A stretch of DNA of 64,000 nt from WRGA01 sp031553395 (GCA_031553395.1 JAVBLR010000030.1:62001-126000), one strand, 5' to 3'. Numbered from the stretch's first letter, positions 38,049-47,784 are shown. Numbers and translations are program-made. Notes: generated from the letters alone by a model not told the origin.

Positions 38049-38441
38049 TGTTGTAAGATATTTATAATGTTTATAATTTGATTTTAAAATTTTGGACTGC
38101 AAATATATATGTTTTTTTGTTGAATAGAAAACAAACCTCGTTTTTTTATTGAAAATAGGTGATTTAACTCAAAAATTAGCTGAATTTGTAAGTGCTAAAA
38201 TACTTGTCCATACAGTGAAAACAACTTCTTTTTCAGAAAATAGGCATTGAGCATACCTATAATTCACTTATTATCAACTGTGTATAATAAATATTATTTT
38301 TAGCATTAACATAAAACGCTTCAAAACAAAAAGTTATGAATTAGATTTAAAAATATTTCCAAAAATTGTAAAAATATTCCACATAAAACAATTAATAATC
38401 AGGAAAGTATAAAGACATAAGAATGTTTTTGTATTTTCATA
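38049..38441. other. Intergenic region between HU and SRP RNA
   Basis: Very AT-rich stretch of about 390 bases separating divergent transcription units. Its right end leads into the SRP RNA promoter. No gene, repeat or conserved structure is visible to me. Confidence 0.5.
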
Positions 38442-38472
38442 TTTGCAGATATTATATTTTTGACTACTTTTG
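38442..38472 (+). promoter_or_regulatory. Promoter of the SRP RNA / tRNA unit
   Basis: TTTG (38442-38445), a 19-base spacer and TACTTTTG (38465-38472) match the Bacteroidota -33/-7 consensus. The RNA begins a few bases downstream. Confidence 0.75.
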
Positions 38473-38473
38473 C

Positions 38474-38577
38474 GCCCGGGTAAGTCCTATACGGTCAGCT
38501 CCCTTCAAATTCCCCCAGGGCTTGACCGCAGCAAGGGTAGTAAGGTTGTAGCGGCGCGATATAGTAAGCTTACCCAC
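38474..38577 (+). ncRNA. ffs: Signal recognition particle RNA, small bacterial type
   Basis: About 100 bases that fold as one long hairpin: GGGTAAG (38478-38484) pairs with CTTACCC (38569-38575), and the inner stem GGTCAGCTCCC faces the GGGCTTGACC/GCAGCAAGGGTAG side. The asymmetric apical loop with CCCCCAGGG and GCAGCAAGGGTA is the form I recall from Bacteroidota SRP RNA. It partners with Ffh in targeting membrane proteins. Exact ends are approximate. It is directly followed by tRNA-Thr. Confidence 0.8.
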
Positions 38578-38579
38578 CC

Positions 38580-38653
38580 GCCTCTTTAGCTCAGTTGGCC
38601 AGAGCACGTGATTTGTAATCTCGGGGTCGTTGGTTCGAATCCGACAAGAGGCT
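38580..38653 (+). tRNA. tRNA-Thr (anticodon TGT)
   Basis: Acceptor GCCTCTT pairs with AAGAGGC (38646-38652); D-arm TAGCTCAGTTGGCCAGAGCA; anticodon loop ATTTGTAAT with TGT; T-loop GGTTCGAATCC. All four arms are complete. It starts 4 bases after the SRP RNA closing stem, so both may come from one transcript. CCA is not encoded. Confidence 0.95.
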
Positions 38654-38660
38654 CGAAAGT

Positions 38661-38694
38661 AAAAGCAGTTGAATGTAAGTTCAACTGCTTTTTT
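38661..38694 (+). terminator. Intrinsic terminator after tRNA-Thr
   Basis: AAAAGCAGTTGAA and TTCAACTGCTTTT form a perfect stem (38661-38673 / 38680-38692) followed by T residues. Confidence 0.85.
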
Positions 38695-38752
38695 ATTTTA
38701 CATTTTGTCTCCAGATTTTATATTGAATACAATCACAAGTGGGATTTTTTTG

Positions 38753-38760
38753 TATTTTTG
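38753..38760 (+). promoter_or_regulatory. Putative -7 box of tRNA-Gln
   Basis: TATTTTTG fits TAnnTTTG and lies 14 bases before the tRNA. No convincing -33 element is seen. Confidence 0.5.
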
Positions 38761-38774
38761 CATATAAATTATAT

Positions 38775-38845
38775 TGTCCTGTTGTGTAATGGTAGCACCA
38801 CAGATTCTGGTTCTGTTTGTCTGGGTTCGAGTCCTAGCAGGACAA
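38775..38845 (+). tRNA. tRNA-Gln (anticodon CTG)
   Basis: Acceptor TGTCCTG pairs with CAGGACA (38838-38844); D-arm GTG...CAC; anticodon stem ACAGA/TCTGT around loop TTCTGGT giving CTG; T-arm CTGGG TTCGAGT CCTAG. The 71-base length with a 4-base variable loop is normal. A strong terminator follows. Confidence 0.93.
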
Positions 38846-38850
38846 CAAAA

Positions 38851-38886
38851 AAAACGCTTGTAAATGAATAAATTACAAGCGTTTTA
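38851..38886 (+). terminator. Intrinsic terminator after tRNA-Gln
   Basis: AAAACGCTTGTAA and TTACAAGCGTTTT form a perfect 13-base stem with a short loop. Confidence 0.85.
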
Positions 38887-38981
38887 ATATACGATTTAGT
38901 ACGAAGTTATTCTAATTTCACTATTAAAAACGAAAAGGAATCTGTTAATTCAGACAAGAATACTGTAATTTTATCGATACA

Positions 38982-40559
38982 TTATTTCTCTAACCGAAAA
39001 TAATCAAAATCTGTATATCCTTTTCCACGAACAATATTCGGAGAACTGCAAAATATACCCACTTTTCCTCCAATCCATGTGCCTGAGGTAATCAGATAGC
39101 GGTCGCCCAATCCGCTAAAATGAACTCCATCTGTACTGTAAGAGAAGCTACATTCTTGGTTATCGTAAATATGGATGCGGAACCATGCCCGATCGCTGTC
39201 TGTTTTGACAGACGCCAACTCTTCCGGAACAACAGCTAAACGATCATAACGCCCATTGACCACGGCAATACGGTTACCATCCTCTCCTCGGATAATAGCG
39301 ATGTAAGTGTAAGCATTTCCCATAACAATTGCTCCAGCCCGTTCTCCAATATCGGTAAACTGAGTTTCAATAAATGTCGTTGCTGTAAATGCGGGTGCTG
39401 ACAGTTTTTGTAGGAGTAGATTCCCAGCATAATACAAATTGCCATGTTCTGATGGACAAGGTTCGGCAAAAAGTCGGATGAAATCCGGACGAGCATCGAG
39501 TGAATACCAATGTGGATTTTCATGAGCTTGCCATTGCCATTGCAAACCAAGTTTTCCACTATGGAATTCATCGGAAGTCTGTGGCATAGATATCGGATAA
39601 GCTTTTCCTACATTCGGTTTACGGTGTGTCAATACAGGAATGCCGGTACCATCGTTATCAGGATCTTCACCGATAACAATCCAATCATCGTCCATCCATC
39701 GAGCCGGCTGCAGATGAGTAATTCGGCCATAAACTCCTTTAGACTGAAAATGGATAAACCACCATTCGCCGGTCTGAGTTTGTACCAAGCCTCCCTGATG
39801 TGGTCCATTGATACCATTGCCGGGTTCCAATACCTTTCGGGATTCATAAGGTCCGTAAATATTTCGTGAACGCAGTACGGTCTGCCAACCGGTTTCAACA
39901 CCACCTGCCGGAGCTAAAATATAATACCATCCGTTGCGTTTCACCATTTTTAATCCTTCCAAAACGGGATTTTCTTCAATATCATGATAAACAATCGTAC
40001 CATTGTCAAGCAGTTGCAGTCCATCCGGCAACATTTTGTGAATGATAGCAGGACCTCCACGATGAATACTGTGGACCAAATAAGTCTGCCCGTCTTCATC
40101 CCAAAAAGGACACGGGTCTTCCCATTTCTCCACATCGACAATCTGTTTGAGATCCCATTTTCCGAGCGGATCAGTGGTACGAGCAACAAAAAGCCCATCA
40201 TTAGGAGTACAGAAATAAACGTAGAACATTCCTTCGTGATATCGGATAGATGGTGCCCAAGAACCTTGGCCATGCACCGGATGTTCATATTTTTGAAGAG
40301 GAAGCTTATCGTAAATATGGTTAACAATTTCCCAGTTTACTAAATCGTATGAATGCAACAAAGGAATACCCGGCATGCAAGTAAAACTAGATGCTACCAT
40401 CCAATAATCATCTCCTACCCGAATCACATCCGGATCGGAATAATCGGCATAAATAATAGGATTGGTATAAGTTCCGTCACCATTATCAGGGTTCCATTGG
40501 GCATGTACAGAAATTATAAACAATAAAGAAATCGACAATAGAATTATTTTTTTAATCAT
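38982..40559 (-). CDS. GH43 beta-xylosidase/arabinofuranosidase-like with C-terminal lectin-like domain
   Basis: 525 residues with a signal peptide (IILLSISLLFIISVHAQ). The N-terminal beta-propeller holds all three GH43 carboxylates: YADYSDPDVI (base), WEDPCPFWDEDG (pKa modulator) and NPVLEGLKMVKRNG (acid). From about residue 335 a concanavalin-like domain follows (SDEFHSGKLGLQWQWQAHENPHWYS), typical of GH43 beta-xylosidases and exo-arabinanases. It stands apart from the main pectin cluster but would complement it. A TACCTTTG box lies upstream on the minus strand (40597-40604). Confidence 0.94.
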   Translation of the reverse strand: MIKKIILLSISLLFIISVHAQWNPDNGDGTYTNPIIYADYSDPDVIRVGDDYWMVASSFTCMPGIPLLHSYDLVNWEIVNHIYDKLPLQKYEHPVHGQGSWAPSIRYHEGMFYVYFCTPNDGLFVARTTDPLGKWDLKQIVDVEKWEDPCPFWDEDGQTYLVHSIHRGGPAIIHKMLPDGLQLLDNGTIVYHDIEENPVLEGLKMVKRNGWYYILAPAGGVETGWQTVLRSRNIYGPYESRKVLEPGNGINGPHQGGLVQTQTGEWWFIHFQSKGVYGRITHLQPARWMDDDWIVIGEDPDNDGTGIPVLTHRKPNVGKAYPISMPQTSDEFHSGKLGLQWQWQAHENPHWYSLDARPDFIRLFAEPCPSEHGNLYYAGNLLLQKLSAPAFTATTFIETQFTDIGERAGAIVMGNAYTYIAIIRGEDGNRIAVVNGRYDRLAVVPEELASVKTDSDRAWFRIHIYDNQECSFSYSTDGVHFSGLGDRYLITSGTWIGGKVGIFCSSPNIVRGKGYTDFDYFRLEK

Positions 40560-40596
40560 AAGAATAGTTTATGAGTAACAAACGTATTTATCAAAT

Positions 40597-40604
40597 CAAA
40601 GGTA
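40597..40604 (-). promoter_or_regulatory. Putative -7 box of the GH43 gene
   Basis: Plus-strand CAAAGGTA reads TACCTTTG on the minus strand, 38 bases before the start codon. Confidence 0.5.
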
Positions 40605-40763
40605 CGAAAGAATTCTGATTGTATAAAAATCATCTACATTCTCTATCACAGTTAATATTTATCATACAGATAGTTACAATAAAAAAGGCGCATTCCAAAG
40701 AATACACCTCTTAATTATCACTCAAAAGTTAGATTTATTATATAAATATCTTACTTTACCACA

Positions 40764-42278
40764 TTAATAATCTGCATTTTGAGGATCGAAATTTGTCCAG
40801 CTTTTCATCCAGTTATCGGCATCGCTATCGCTTTTAAAAGCACCAATATAGTCTACTTTATCAAACCATGAAGAAAGCTTGGCATTAGCAAACAAATCAT
40901 CTGCATTTTTATCAACCAAAGGACTTCCCGAAACAGGACCGTAATTCGGATTTGCCAATAAGCTATTAGGTTGTTTCAGCATCAAATCGGAAATAGATTC
41001 AAGATATTTATTTCCTGCTTGCGCTTTGAAAAAAGTTGTTGAGAATGACTCTTTGCTTGTATCTTCATCTACACCGTTGGTAGAATAAGCATTTTTCCAG
41101 CTTTTATTTTTATCAGAACCCAATACAGTCATTTGAGCAAAATAAATATTATTCAATACCAATTCTCCTGCAGATGCCGCATTTTGTGTACCACCTTTTT
41201 CATTATCCAACAATAATCCAACCGGATAACCCATTGCAACAGAGTTAAAACAGTTTAATTTAGAATTTCTGCGAATTTGCATAGCAGCTTGGAATACTCC
41301 CATTTTTGAACCATTATTCGGATTATAGCCACCTCCGTTGATATAATCGGTTGTATTTGCAAAAGCATCATCCTGGCCTATCGGGCCAACAAACGTAACA
41401 TTACTGAACACGCAACTTGTATTCGGAGCCGCAGAAGTTCCATCCTTATTATTATCCGATTCGAAACCATTAGATAAAGAAGTATCTGCAATCTTCGGAT
41501 TACGAACGCTTAATAAAAACTGAAGGTTACCTGAGAATCCGTTATCTGTATCAAATTCATCATCCCATCCGTTATAAGCAACTAAATATTTACAATTAAC
41601 CGCACCACCAAACCATTCGTAAGAATCATCATTGGAATAAGAAACCTGCAAGTGGTCGATTTGAGTTTTACGACCAACCGAACCGAAAGTTATACCGTTG
41701 ATTTCCTGGTCGGTCATAAACGGATAACCGGCAAATTCACAACGAACATAACTCAAAACACCCGAATTATCATCATCGTTACTTCCACCATGCATGGTTC
41801 TTGGGCCGCCTTCTATTTGCATAAGTCCATTATTATTTTTAGCCAAACCACAAACAATAATACCACCCCAGTCTCCCGGTTTACGGCTACCCTTAGCTTG
41901 TGCAGATGTAAATACTACAGGATTTGAAGCCGTTCCTTGAGCATAAATTTTTCCGCCCGGCTCTACAATTATAGCTGCTTTTGTTGCTTTATCACCTTTA
42001 ATTATAGTTCCTGCAGGAATAGTCAAAGATGAACCATTCGTAATATAAACCCAACCTTTCATGGTGTAAGTTCCTTTATTCAATGTGTAATTTCCATTGA
42101 TCTCAAATTCCTGATCTCCATTACCAAGTTGTGTTCCGTCACTAAAAAGAATTTCTTCAAGATTATCTATGCTTCCTCCGCCACCACCACCATCATCATC
42201 GCTATCACTGCTACATCCTGAAAATAAAAGAGCAGAAATCATAGTCATCATTAATCCTAATAATCTAAACGTTTTCAT
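40764..42278 (-). CDS. Surface lipoprotein with right-handed beta-helix, TonB-receptor partner
   Basis: 504 residues. Lipoprotein signal (SALLFSGC, Cys at about 21) and an acidic then Gly-rich linker (SSDSDDDGGGGGGS). The body (GWVYITNGSSLTIPAGTIIKG, IIVEPGGKIYAQGTASNPVVFTSA, WGGIIVCG, SNDDSYEWFGG, GWDDEFDTDNGFSG) is the repeat-rich beta-helix seen in proteins encoded next to TonB-dependent receptors. It starts 36 bases after the receptor stop codon, so the two are an operon. It takes the genomic position that SusD has in glycan loci but is unrelated to SusD. Ligand unknown; the Asp-rich loops could bind metal. Confidence 0.8.
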   Translation of the reverse strand: MKTFRLLGLMMTMISALLFSGCSSDSDDDGGGGGGSIDNLEEILFSDGTQLGNGDQEFEINGNYTLNKGTYTMKGWVYITNGSSLTIPAGTIIKGDKATKAAIIVEPGGKIYAQGTASNPVVFTSAQAKGSRKPGDWGGIIVCGLAKNNNGLMQIEGGPRTMHGGSNDDDNSGVLSYVRCEFAGYPFMTDQEINGITFGSVGRKTQIDHLQVSYSNDDSYEWFGGAVNCKYLVAYNGWDDEFDTDNGFSGNLQFLLSVRNPKIADTSLSNGFESDNNKDGTSAAPNTSCVFSNVTFVGPIGQDDAFANTTDYINGGGYNPNNGSKMGVFQAAMQIRRNSKLNCFNSVAMGYPVGLLLDNEKGGTQNAASAGELVLNNIYFAQMTVLGSDKNKSWKNAYSTNGVDEDTSKESFSTTFFKAQAGNKYLESISDLMLKQPNSLLANPNYGPVSGSPLVDKNADDLFANAKLSSWFDKVDYIGAFKSDSDADNWMKSWTNFDPQNADY

Positions 42279-42313
42279 AATTTATAAAATTTGTTAGTAA
42301 AATATTCTTGTTT

Positions 42314-45130
42314 TTAAAAATTTAATTTAATTGATACTGATATATTTTGTCCAGGTTTAAATTGTTTGGTTGTTTGTTCTCGGGTTTGTAAATTGCCTTC
42401 TACATCATAAAATTTAGGAAATTGCTTGAATACAAAATTTTGAGCCAGAATATCTTTCACAGCAGCATTTATTTCAACTCTTTTTCCAAATTTTTTGCTG
42501 ATAGTAAAATCAATGACATTGCGTGGCATTTCATACATGTCAGGTACATCGTTGTTTATACTTCCTTGCTCACTGTTATCTGTTTGTCCGATTCCCACAA
42601 TTCTTTTTCCGATAATATTATAAAGTAATCCGGCTGTTAATCCTATTTTATCCTTCTGATAAAAAACTCCTGCATTTACAAGATAAGGAGATTGTCCCTG
42701 CATAGGCCGATCATGTTCTTGCGTATCATCTCCGAATGTTACTTTGCTGTCGATTAATGAACCATTGAAAGTCAATGAAAAATCAGGCATTCCAATAAAA
42801 TCAAGATTCTTTTTTATATCCAGTTCCAATCCGAAGTTATTGGCAGCTTGTGCATTTTCAAATGTATATGTGTAACTTCCGCCAGCATCCAAATAAGTCC
42901 ATTCAATCGGATTTTTGAAGTGTTTGTAAAACAAAGCCAATGATATTAATTCCGTAGAAGAAGGATAAAATTCATAGCGAAAATCAAAATTTTGAATATG
43001 AGCAGGTTTTAAATCGGGATTTCCTTTAATTGCACTGAACAAATCAAAATCATAATAAACCGAAGATGAAACTTCCCTGAATTCCTGACGATTGATAGAC
43101 GCGCCATAAGCAAAACGCAACAGGGTTTCTTTATTCAGGCTATAGGAAACATTGATAGACGGGAATAAATCCGGTTGGTCATAATCTTTTGTTTTTGTTC
43201 TGAAATCCTGAATAGATGTATAACTTGTAAGCGACATTTTATCGTATTCGAACCGTACGCCGGTATAGATATTCCATTTATTAACCGGAATATTAAATGC
43301 TAAATACCCTGCCAACAGCATATCATTTCCCGAGTAACTATTCCGGTTATCCGTATCTTCATAGATATACAATTTATCAGCAGCATAATTTCCAGGAATC
43401 AGAATTTGACTAACAACATCCCTGTAAGAAAAATCAGAAGGAAATTGGTCAGCATACCACCTGTAGTAAAAAGCCCTTGTATTGTAATCCCTGTCCCGGT
43501 ACTGAAGGTAAGTACCAGCTTTCAGTTCGGGTTTTATTTTATCGAAATCAAATGTATGATTGTAATTCAGTGTAAAAGAATAAATGTATTCATTCAATTT
43601 GATGAAATCCCGGAAAATCTCATTTTGGTCTATTTGCATTTCGCCGTAATGAACATCATCGACAAATCCGTTTTCTTCCCGTTCAATAATTCTTCTATCA
43701 GGCTGATTTTTATTTGCATACGAAAATCCCAATGTCCAATCCAATTTATCGACATTCGACAATGTATGATTTCCTGAGAATTGACCTGAATAAGCAGTCC
43801 GACTTGTGTAAACATATTCTTCTTTTTCTTGAGAATAATATCCGCTTATATACTGAAAACCTGTTCGTTCGGTATATTTGTTGCGTCCCAATTGATTGAA
43901 CATATTCCTGAATTCAAACTTATGATTACTGTTTGGAATAAACGATACGTTTAAAACACCACCCAATTTTGAATCCGTAACATACGTATTGTCATTGTAT
44001 TTATACAAATAAGTTGGTTCGTCATCTCGTGTATTATATACACCAAAACGGGAATTTTCGACATCTGTAAGCGTTCGGGTAGTATAACTGTAATTCAATG
44101 CGGCAATCAGTCCCCATTGTTTTCCTGACTCAGTATCAAACCGCCTGTTGAAAGCCAATGAAAGCCGTTGATCTAGAATAGGTTTTTTAGTATGGATTTC
44201 CCAATCGTTGTTGAATCCGTTTTTTGTTGCAGCATCAACCTGCGTACTATTGTCATTATCCAATCTTTCGGGAACTACGTTCTTCAAACTTCTATATCCA
44301 TTATCAAACCCCAGAAAGTCAGTTGAACTTCCATTATTATATTTGAAATCATGAAATTGCGTTTCGGTATTGAAATTCATTCCATAACTCAGTTGAAATG
44401 AATTTTCCGAAGGCATATTTTTAGTTTGAATTTTGATAAATCCTCCCGAAAAATCAGCGGGTAACTCCGGAGATGGAGATTTAACAATCATAATATTCTC
44501 AATTTGAGAACTTGGAATGATGTCGAATGAAAATGAGCGGGAATCAGCCTCCGAACTTGGAACTGCACTATTATTAATCCACACATTATTGTACCGTTGT
44601 GCCAATCCGCGGGAAATAACAAATTTGTCATCGATAATTGAAATTCCGGGAACGCGTTTGATGACTTCGGATGCGTCACGGTCTTGTGTCTTCAATATTT
44701 GCTGAGAAGAAACGCCGTTCACAACGGTTAATGACGTTTTTTGAGCATGTAACATCGACAGTTCCGAATTCATTCTTCGAACGCCGGTTACTGTTACTTC
44801 ATTCAAAGAGGTAGGCGTTTCCACCAAAGCAATAGCTACTGGTGTTACTTGCCCTGATATGGCTGCAATATCCGATAACTCAACAGTTTCATAAGAAACA
44901 TAACTCGCTTTGATTTTGTATTTTCCGGCGGGGATACCTTCAAACTTGAACTTCCCATCCAAATCGGTACTGATTCCTTTATTCAACGGTTCCAATAAAA
45001 TGACTGCGCCAATAACAGCTTCTCCGGTCTTTTTATCCAAAACCGTACCTTCAATAACACTTGTTTTTTGAGCATTTACTCCTAAAGCAATAATTGTAAA
45101 AATAAATCCTGATAATAGTTTCCTTAGCAT
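42314..45130 (-). CDS. TonB-dependent receptor with carboxypeptidase-like N-domain
   Basis: 938 residues. Signal peptide, then a CarboxypepD_reg-like domain (VIEGTVLDKKTGEAVIGAVILLE...GISTDLDGKFKFEGIPAGKYKIKASYVSYET, about 22-105), a plug domain (about 125-240, with QILKTQDRDASEVIKRVPGISIID) and a 22-strand-type barrel ending in ISVSIKLNF with terminal Phe. These receptors import ligands across the outer membrane using TonB/ExbBD energy. It lacks a SusD partner and is followed by the beta-helix lipoprotein. The barrel is typical of siderophore/vitamin/peptide receptors rather than SusC, so a non-glycan ligand is likely. Confidence 0.92.
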   Translation of the reverse strand: MLRKLLSGFIFTIIALGVNAQKTSVIEGTVLDKKTGEAVIGAVILLEPLNKGISTDLDGKFKFEGIPAGKYKIKASYVSYETVELSDIAAISGQVTPVAIALVETPTSLNEVTVTGVRRMNSELSMLHAQKTSLTVVNGVSSQQILKTQDRDASEVIKRVPGISIIDDKFVISRGLAQRYNNVWINNSAVPSSEADSRSFSFDIIPSSQIENIMIVKSPSPELPADFSGGFIKIQTKNMPSENSFQLSYGMNFNTETQFHDFKYNNGSSTDFLGFDNGYRSLKNVVPERLDNDNSTQVDAATKNGFNNDWEIHTKKPILDQRLSLAFNRRFDTESGKQWGLIAALNYSYTTRTLTDVENSRFGVYNTRDDEPTYLYKYNDNTYVTDSKLGGVLNVSFIPNSNHKFEFRNMFNQLGRNKYTERTGFQYISGYYSQEKEEYVYTSRTAYSGQFSGNHTLSNVDKLDWTLGFSYANKNQPDRRIIEREENGFVDDVHYGEMQIDQNEIFRDFIKLNEYIYSFTLNYNHTFDFDKIKPELKAGTYLQYRDRDYNTRAFYYRWYADQFPSDFSYRDVVSQILIPGNYAADKLYIYEDTDNRNSYSGNDMLLAGYLAFNIPVNKWNIYTGVRFEYDKMSLTSYTSIQDFRTKTKDYDQPDLFPSINVSYSLNKETLLRFAYGASINRQEFREVSSSVYYDFDLFSAIKGNPDLKPAHIQNFDFRYEFYPSSTELISLALFYKHFKNPIEWTYLDAGGSYTYTFENAQAANNFGLELDIKKNLDFIGMPDFSLTFNGSLIDSKVTFGDDTQEHDRPMQGQSPYLVNAGVFYQKDKIGLTAGLLYNIIGKRIVGIGQTDNSEQGSINNDVPDMYEMPRNVIDFTISKKFGKRVEINAAVKDILAQNFVFKQFPKFYDVEGNLQTREQTTKQFKPGQNISVSIKLNF

Positions 45131-45450
45131 AAATTAATTTGTCCTAAAATTTCGCTGCAAAGGAAAAAGGATAATATTTCATTTCAGTTAAGAGAAAAAG
45201 AAGAGAAAGTTGTGGTTTTATTACAGAAAAATTAAGATATTCCAAGAACAATCAAAAAACTTTTTATTTTTGATTCTTGTTATTATGTTATAAGTCTTTG
45301 TGTTAAAATAGCAATAACCAATATGTATAATAATCCAATAATAAGTTAAATTTGAATTGGACTTATTGGATTTGTTTTTTTTACCGTACTTTTACAGCAT
45401 TTTTAGAATAAAACAATCTTTTACATAAAGAAACTATTTTACTTTTACGA
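45131..45450. other. Divergent intergenic region
   Basis: 320 bases between the divergently oriented receptor and an unknown secreted protein. AT-rich; it should contain both promoters. No confident TAnnTTTG box, RNA or small gene is seen. Confidence 0.4.
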
Positions 45451-46494
45451 ATGAATAATCTACGAATTATATTTTTCTTATTGCTTTCATGTATCTGCAT
45501 TCACTCAAAGTCGCAACAACACCTTTCTCTTAAACTCGAATTGGAAGAAAATGATAAATTTGTTCCATATCTTTTAGTGAAATTAAAAAATGTAAGCGAT
45601 AAGCCAATTACCGTTTCAAATAATTCCTTAACCGAAATACGTAATAGAGGGCGTATGTTGGAAGGCTCAAACACCGTTTGTTGTTTCAAAAATACCGGCA
45701 AAAACGGATTGCTCTTTTATGGTGGTTCTTTTATTCTTGATCGGGAAAATGAAAACCTTCCGTTGAACCCCGGTGAAGAAGTATGTTTCAAAACAAAATT
45801 GGTAGGAGTTGGAATGCCTTTTGATGGTGCTATTTCCTTTTACAATAAACAAGCACAAAACTATTCACAGATAAGTTGTTATTTGGAGAATATTCTTTAT
45901 ACCGTAGATGAAAACGGGAAAAAGTACGATAAGCTCAATCTTGAATCAAATTCAATCGGAATACTAAATTTAAAAATAGTCGACGACGAATTAATCAAAG
46001 TTACCCTGAATTACAATGGAGAAATCCGAAGATACTTACTGTTCTGTAATAGCAAAACAGTTCCCGATAAAGGAGAAGATTTTCAGGATTTGTACACCCG
46101 GATAATGAAAAAACGCGGTCTTTCTCCCATAACCATTGTTTCAAATAATGAAGTTTCTTCCATAAGTTTTAATTCCGGAAAAGTAAATATTCCGTCCACT
46201 TTTTTCAATCACAGGATAACGGAAGATGATTTGGCTGATATTTACAAGTATTGTTTGATGGGAAATAAATACCGGACGAGCAAAAGTTTATACACTGTAT
46301 TGTCGGATGGTAGCATTCAATTAAGAAACAACTCCATATATCCTAAGGCATATATAACAGACCTTGTTGCATCGATAAGAGAAACATTAGCCGGCGACGG
46401 TATTTATTACTCCTTAAGTAGTGAAAAACGTTTTGCCTTTACAACTGAAATGACTTATTGGCAAAATCTGTTAGGTGAAGGGCAATATTATTAA
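45451..46494 (+). CDS. Secreted protein of unknown function
   Basis: 347 residues with a signal peptide (IIFFLLLSCICIHSKSQQ). I do not recognise the family. The first 150 residues (LKLELEENDKFVPYLLVKLKNVSDKPITVSNNS, PLNPGEEVCFKTKLVGVG) resemble an Ig-like beta sandwich, while the C-terminal half is mixed. It is a single-gene unit, convergent with the M16 peptidase. No catalytic motif is visible. Confidence 0.7.
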   Translation: MNNLRIIFFLLLSCICIHSKSQQHLSLKLELEENDKFVPYLLVKLKNVSDKPITVSNNSLTEIRNRGRMLEGSNTVCCFKNTGKNGLLFYGGSFILDRENENLPLNPGEEVCFKTKLVGVGMPFDGAISFYNKQAQNYSQISCYLENILYTVDENGKKYDKLNLESNSIGILNLKIVDDELIKVTLNYNGEIRRYLLFCNSKTVPDKGEDFQDLYTRIMKKRGLSPITIVSNNEVSSISFNSGKVNIPSTFFNHRITEDDLADIYKYCLMGNKYRTSKSLYTVLSDGSIQLRNNSIYPKAYITDLVASIRETLAGDGIYYSLSSEKRFAFTTEMTYWQNLLGEGQYY

Positions 46495-46526
46495 CGTAAA
46501 ACGTATTATGTTCTACGTTCTACGTT
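46493..46526. repeat. Hairpin of repeated ACGT words between convergent genes
   Basis: AACGTAAAACGTA (46493-46505) faces TACGTTCTACGTT (46514-46526), near-perfect arms overlapping both gene ends. It may act as a shared terminator. Confidence 0.6.
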
Positions 46527-47759
46527 TTTCGAGTGATAATAAAGCGTATTGCAGTTTTCTGGTCGAAAAGCCATTTGAGCAATTTCCATCATTTTTTTGG
46601 AAGAAACACCTCGATACCAATCAACTTGTTTATTAATATCTTCAGCATTTCCTATTAATTCAAAGAAAGCAAGATTTGTAGCTTTATTCAAATAATTGAT
46701 ATTTCCGAATAATTCGTTGCTTTCGAATTTGTTTTTTACTTTTTCCAGTTCATTTTCCACCACCAGTTCACGGCAAAGAACATCCAATTCTTCACACAAT
46801 AAATTGTCGGCTTCTTTCAATGAAATACCAGATACCGGTTTTCCGGAAACATAAAACAAACCACCATCTAAATCTCCCGAAACGTACGCATTTACTTCCG
46901 AAAACAATTTCTTTTCCATAACCAACCGCCGATATAAACGAGCCGAACGCCCATTTGCCAAAATATCAGACAAAATATCATATACATAAAAATCGGGAGA
47001 AACACGCGAACACATTTTATACGCTTTGTAAATGCTGTCCAACGGAACATCGCGTTCTACTTCCAACAATCGGGCTTCGGTCTGTTCTGGTTCTTGCGGA
47101 AGATTTCGTTCCTTTATTTCCCGCTTAGGAATTGGAATAAACCAATTTTCGGCGAGAGCGATAACTTTTTCAAAATCAATATTTCCCGTTACAACTAAAA
47201 TTGCACTGTTTGGGGCATAATGGGTAAAAAAGAACTCCTTTACATCATCAAGTGTAACGTTTTCGATATGAGAAATTTCCTTGCCAATAGTTGTCCAGCG
47301 ATAAGGATGAACTTTATAAGCCAAGTCCTTTATTAATGCAGAGACATCGCCATAGGGTTGATTTAAACTACGTTGTTTAAATTCTTCGATAACAACTTGT
47401 TTTTGAACATCCAAACTTTTTTGAGAAAAAGCCAAGCTTAACATTCTATCCGATTCCAACCAAAATCCTGTTTCGATATTTTGAGCCGGAATAGTAAGGT
47501 AATAATTGGTAATATCGGGATTTGTCCATGCATTATTTTCACCCCCGGCATTTTGCAAAGGCTTATCATAATCAGGAATATGAATCGAACCGCCAAACAT
47601 CAGGTGTTCAAATAAATGTGCCAATCCTGTTTGATCCGGATTTTCATCTTTCGATCCAACATCGTACAAAATATTCATCGCAACCATTTGCGTAGAATCA
47701 TCTTTGTGATGAATAATTCGAAGCCCATTGTCTAATGTGTGGCGGTTGATTGTTATCAT
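46506..47759 (-). CDS. M16 family zinc peptidase (insulinase-like)
   Basis: 417 residues. The inverted zinc motif HLFEH is at residues 48-52, with a downstream Glu in the VIEEFKQR region as third ligand. Typical family stretches are LDNGLRIIHH, ENNAWTNPDITNYY and NSAILVVTGNIDFEKV. The length suits a one-half M16B subunit. No signal peptide is seen, so cytoplasmic or periplasmic location is open. The upstream unknown secreted protein ends 25 bases before its start on the same strand. Confidence 0.93.
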   Translation of the reverse strand: MITINRHTLDNGLRIIHHKDDSTQMVAMNILYDVGSKDENPDQTGLAHLFEHLMFGGSIHIPDYDKPLQNAGGENNAWTNPDITNYYLTIPAQNIETGFWLESDRMLSLAFSQKSLDVQKQVVIEEFKQRSLNQPYGDVSALIKDLAYKVHPYRWTTIGKEISHIENVTLDDVKEFFFTHYAPNSAILVVTGNIDFEKVIALAENWFIPIPKREIKERNLPQEPEQTEARLLEVERDVPLDSIYKAYKMCSRVSPDFYVYDILSDILANGRSARLYRRLVMEKKLFSEVNAYVSGDLDGGLFYVSGKPVSGISLKEADNLLCEELDVLCRELVVENELEKVKNKFESNELFGNINYLNKATNLAFFELIGNAEDINKQVDWYRGVSSKKMMEIAQMAFRPENCNTLYYHSKNVERRT

Positions 47760-47784
47760 TGGGTTTTGTTATTTGTTATTAGTT

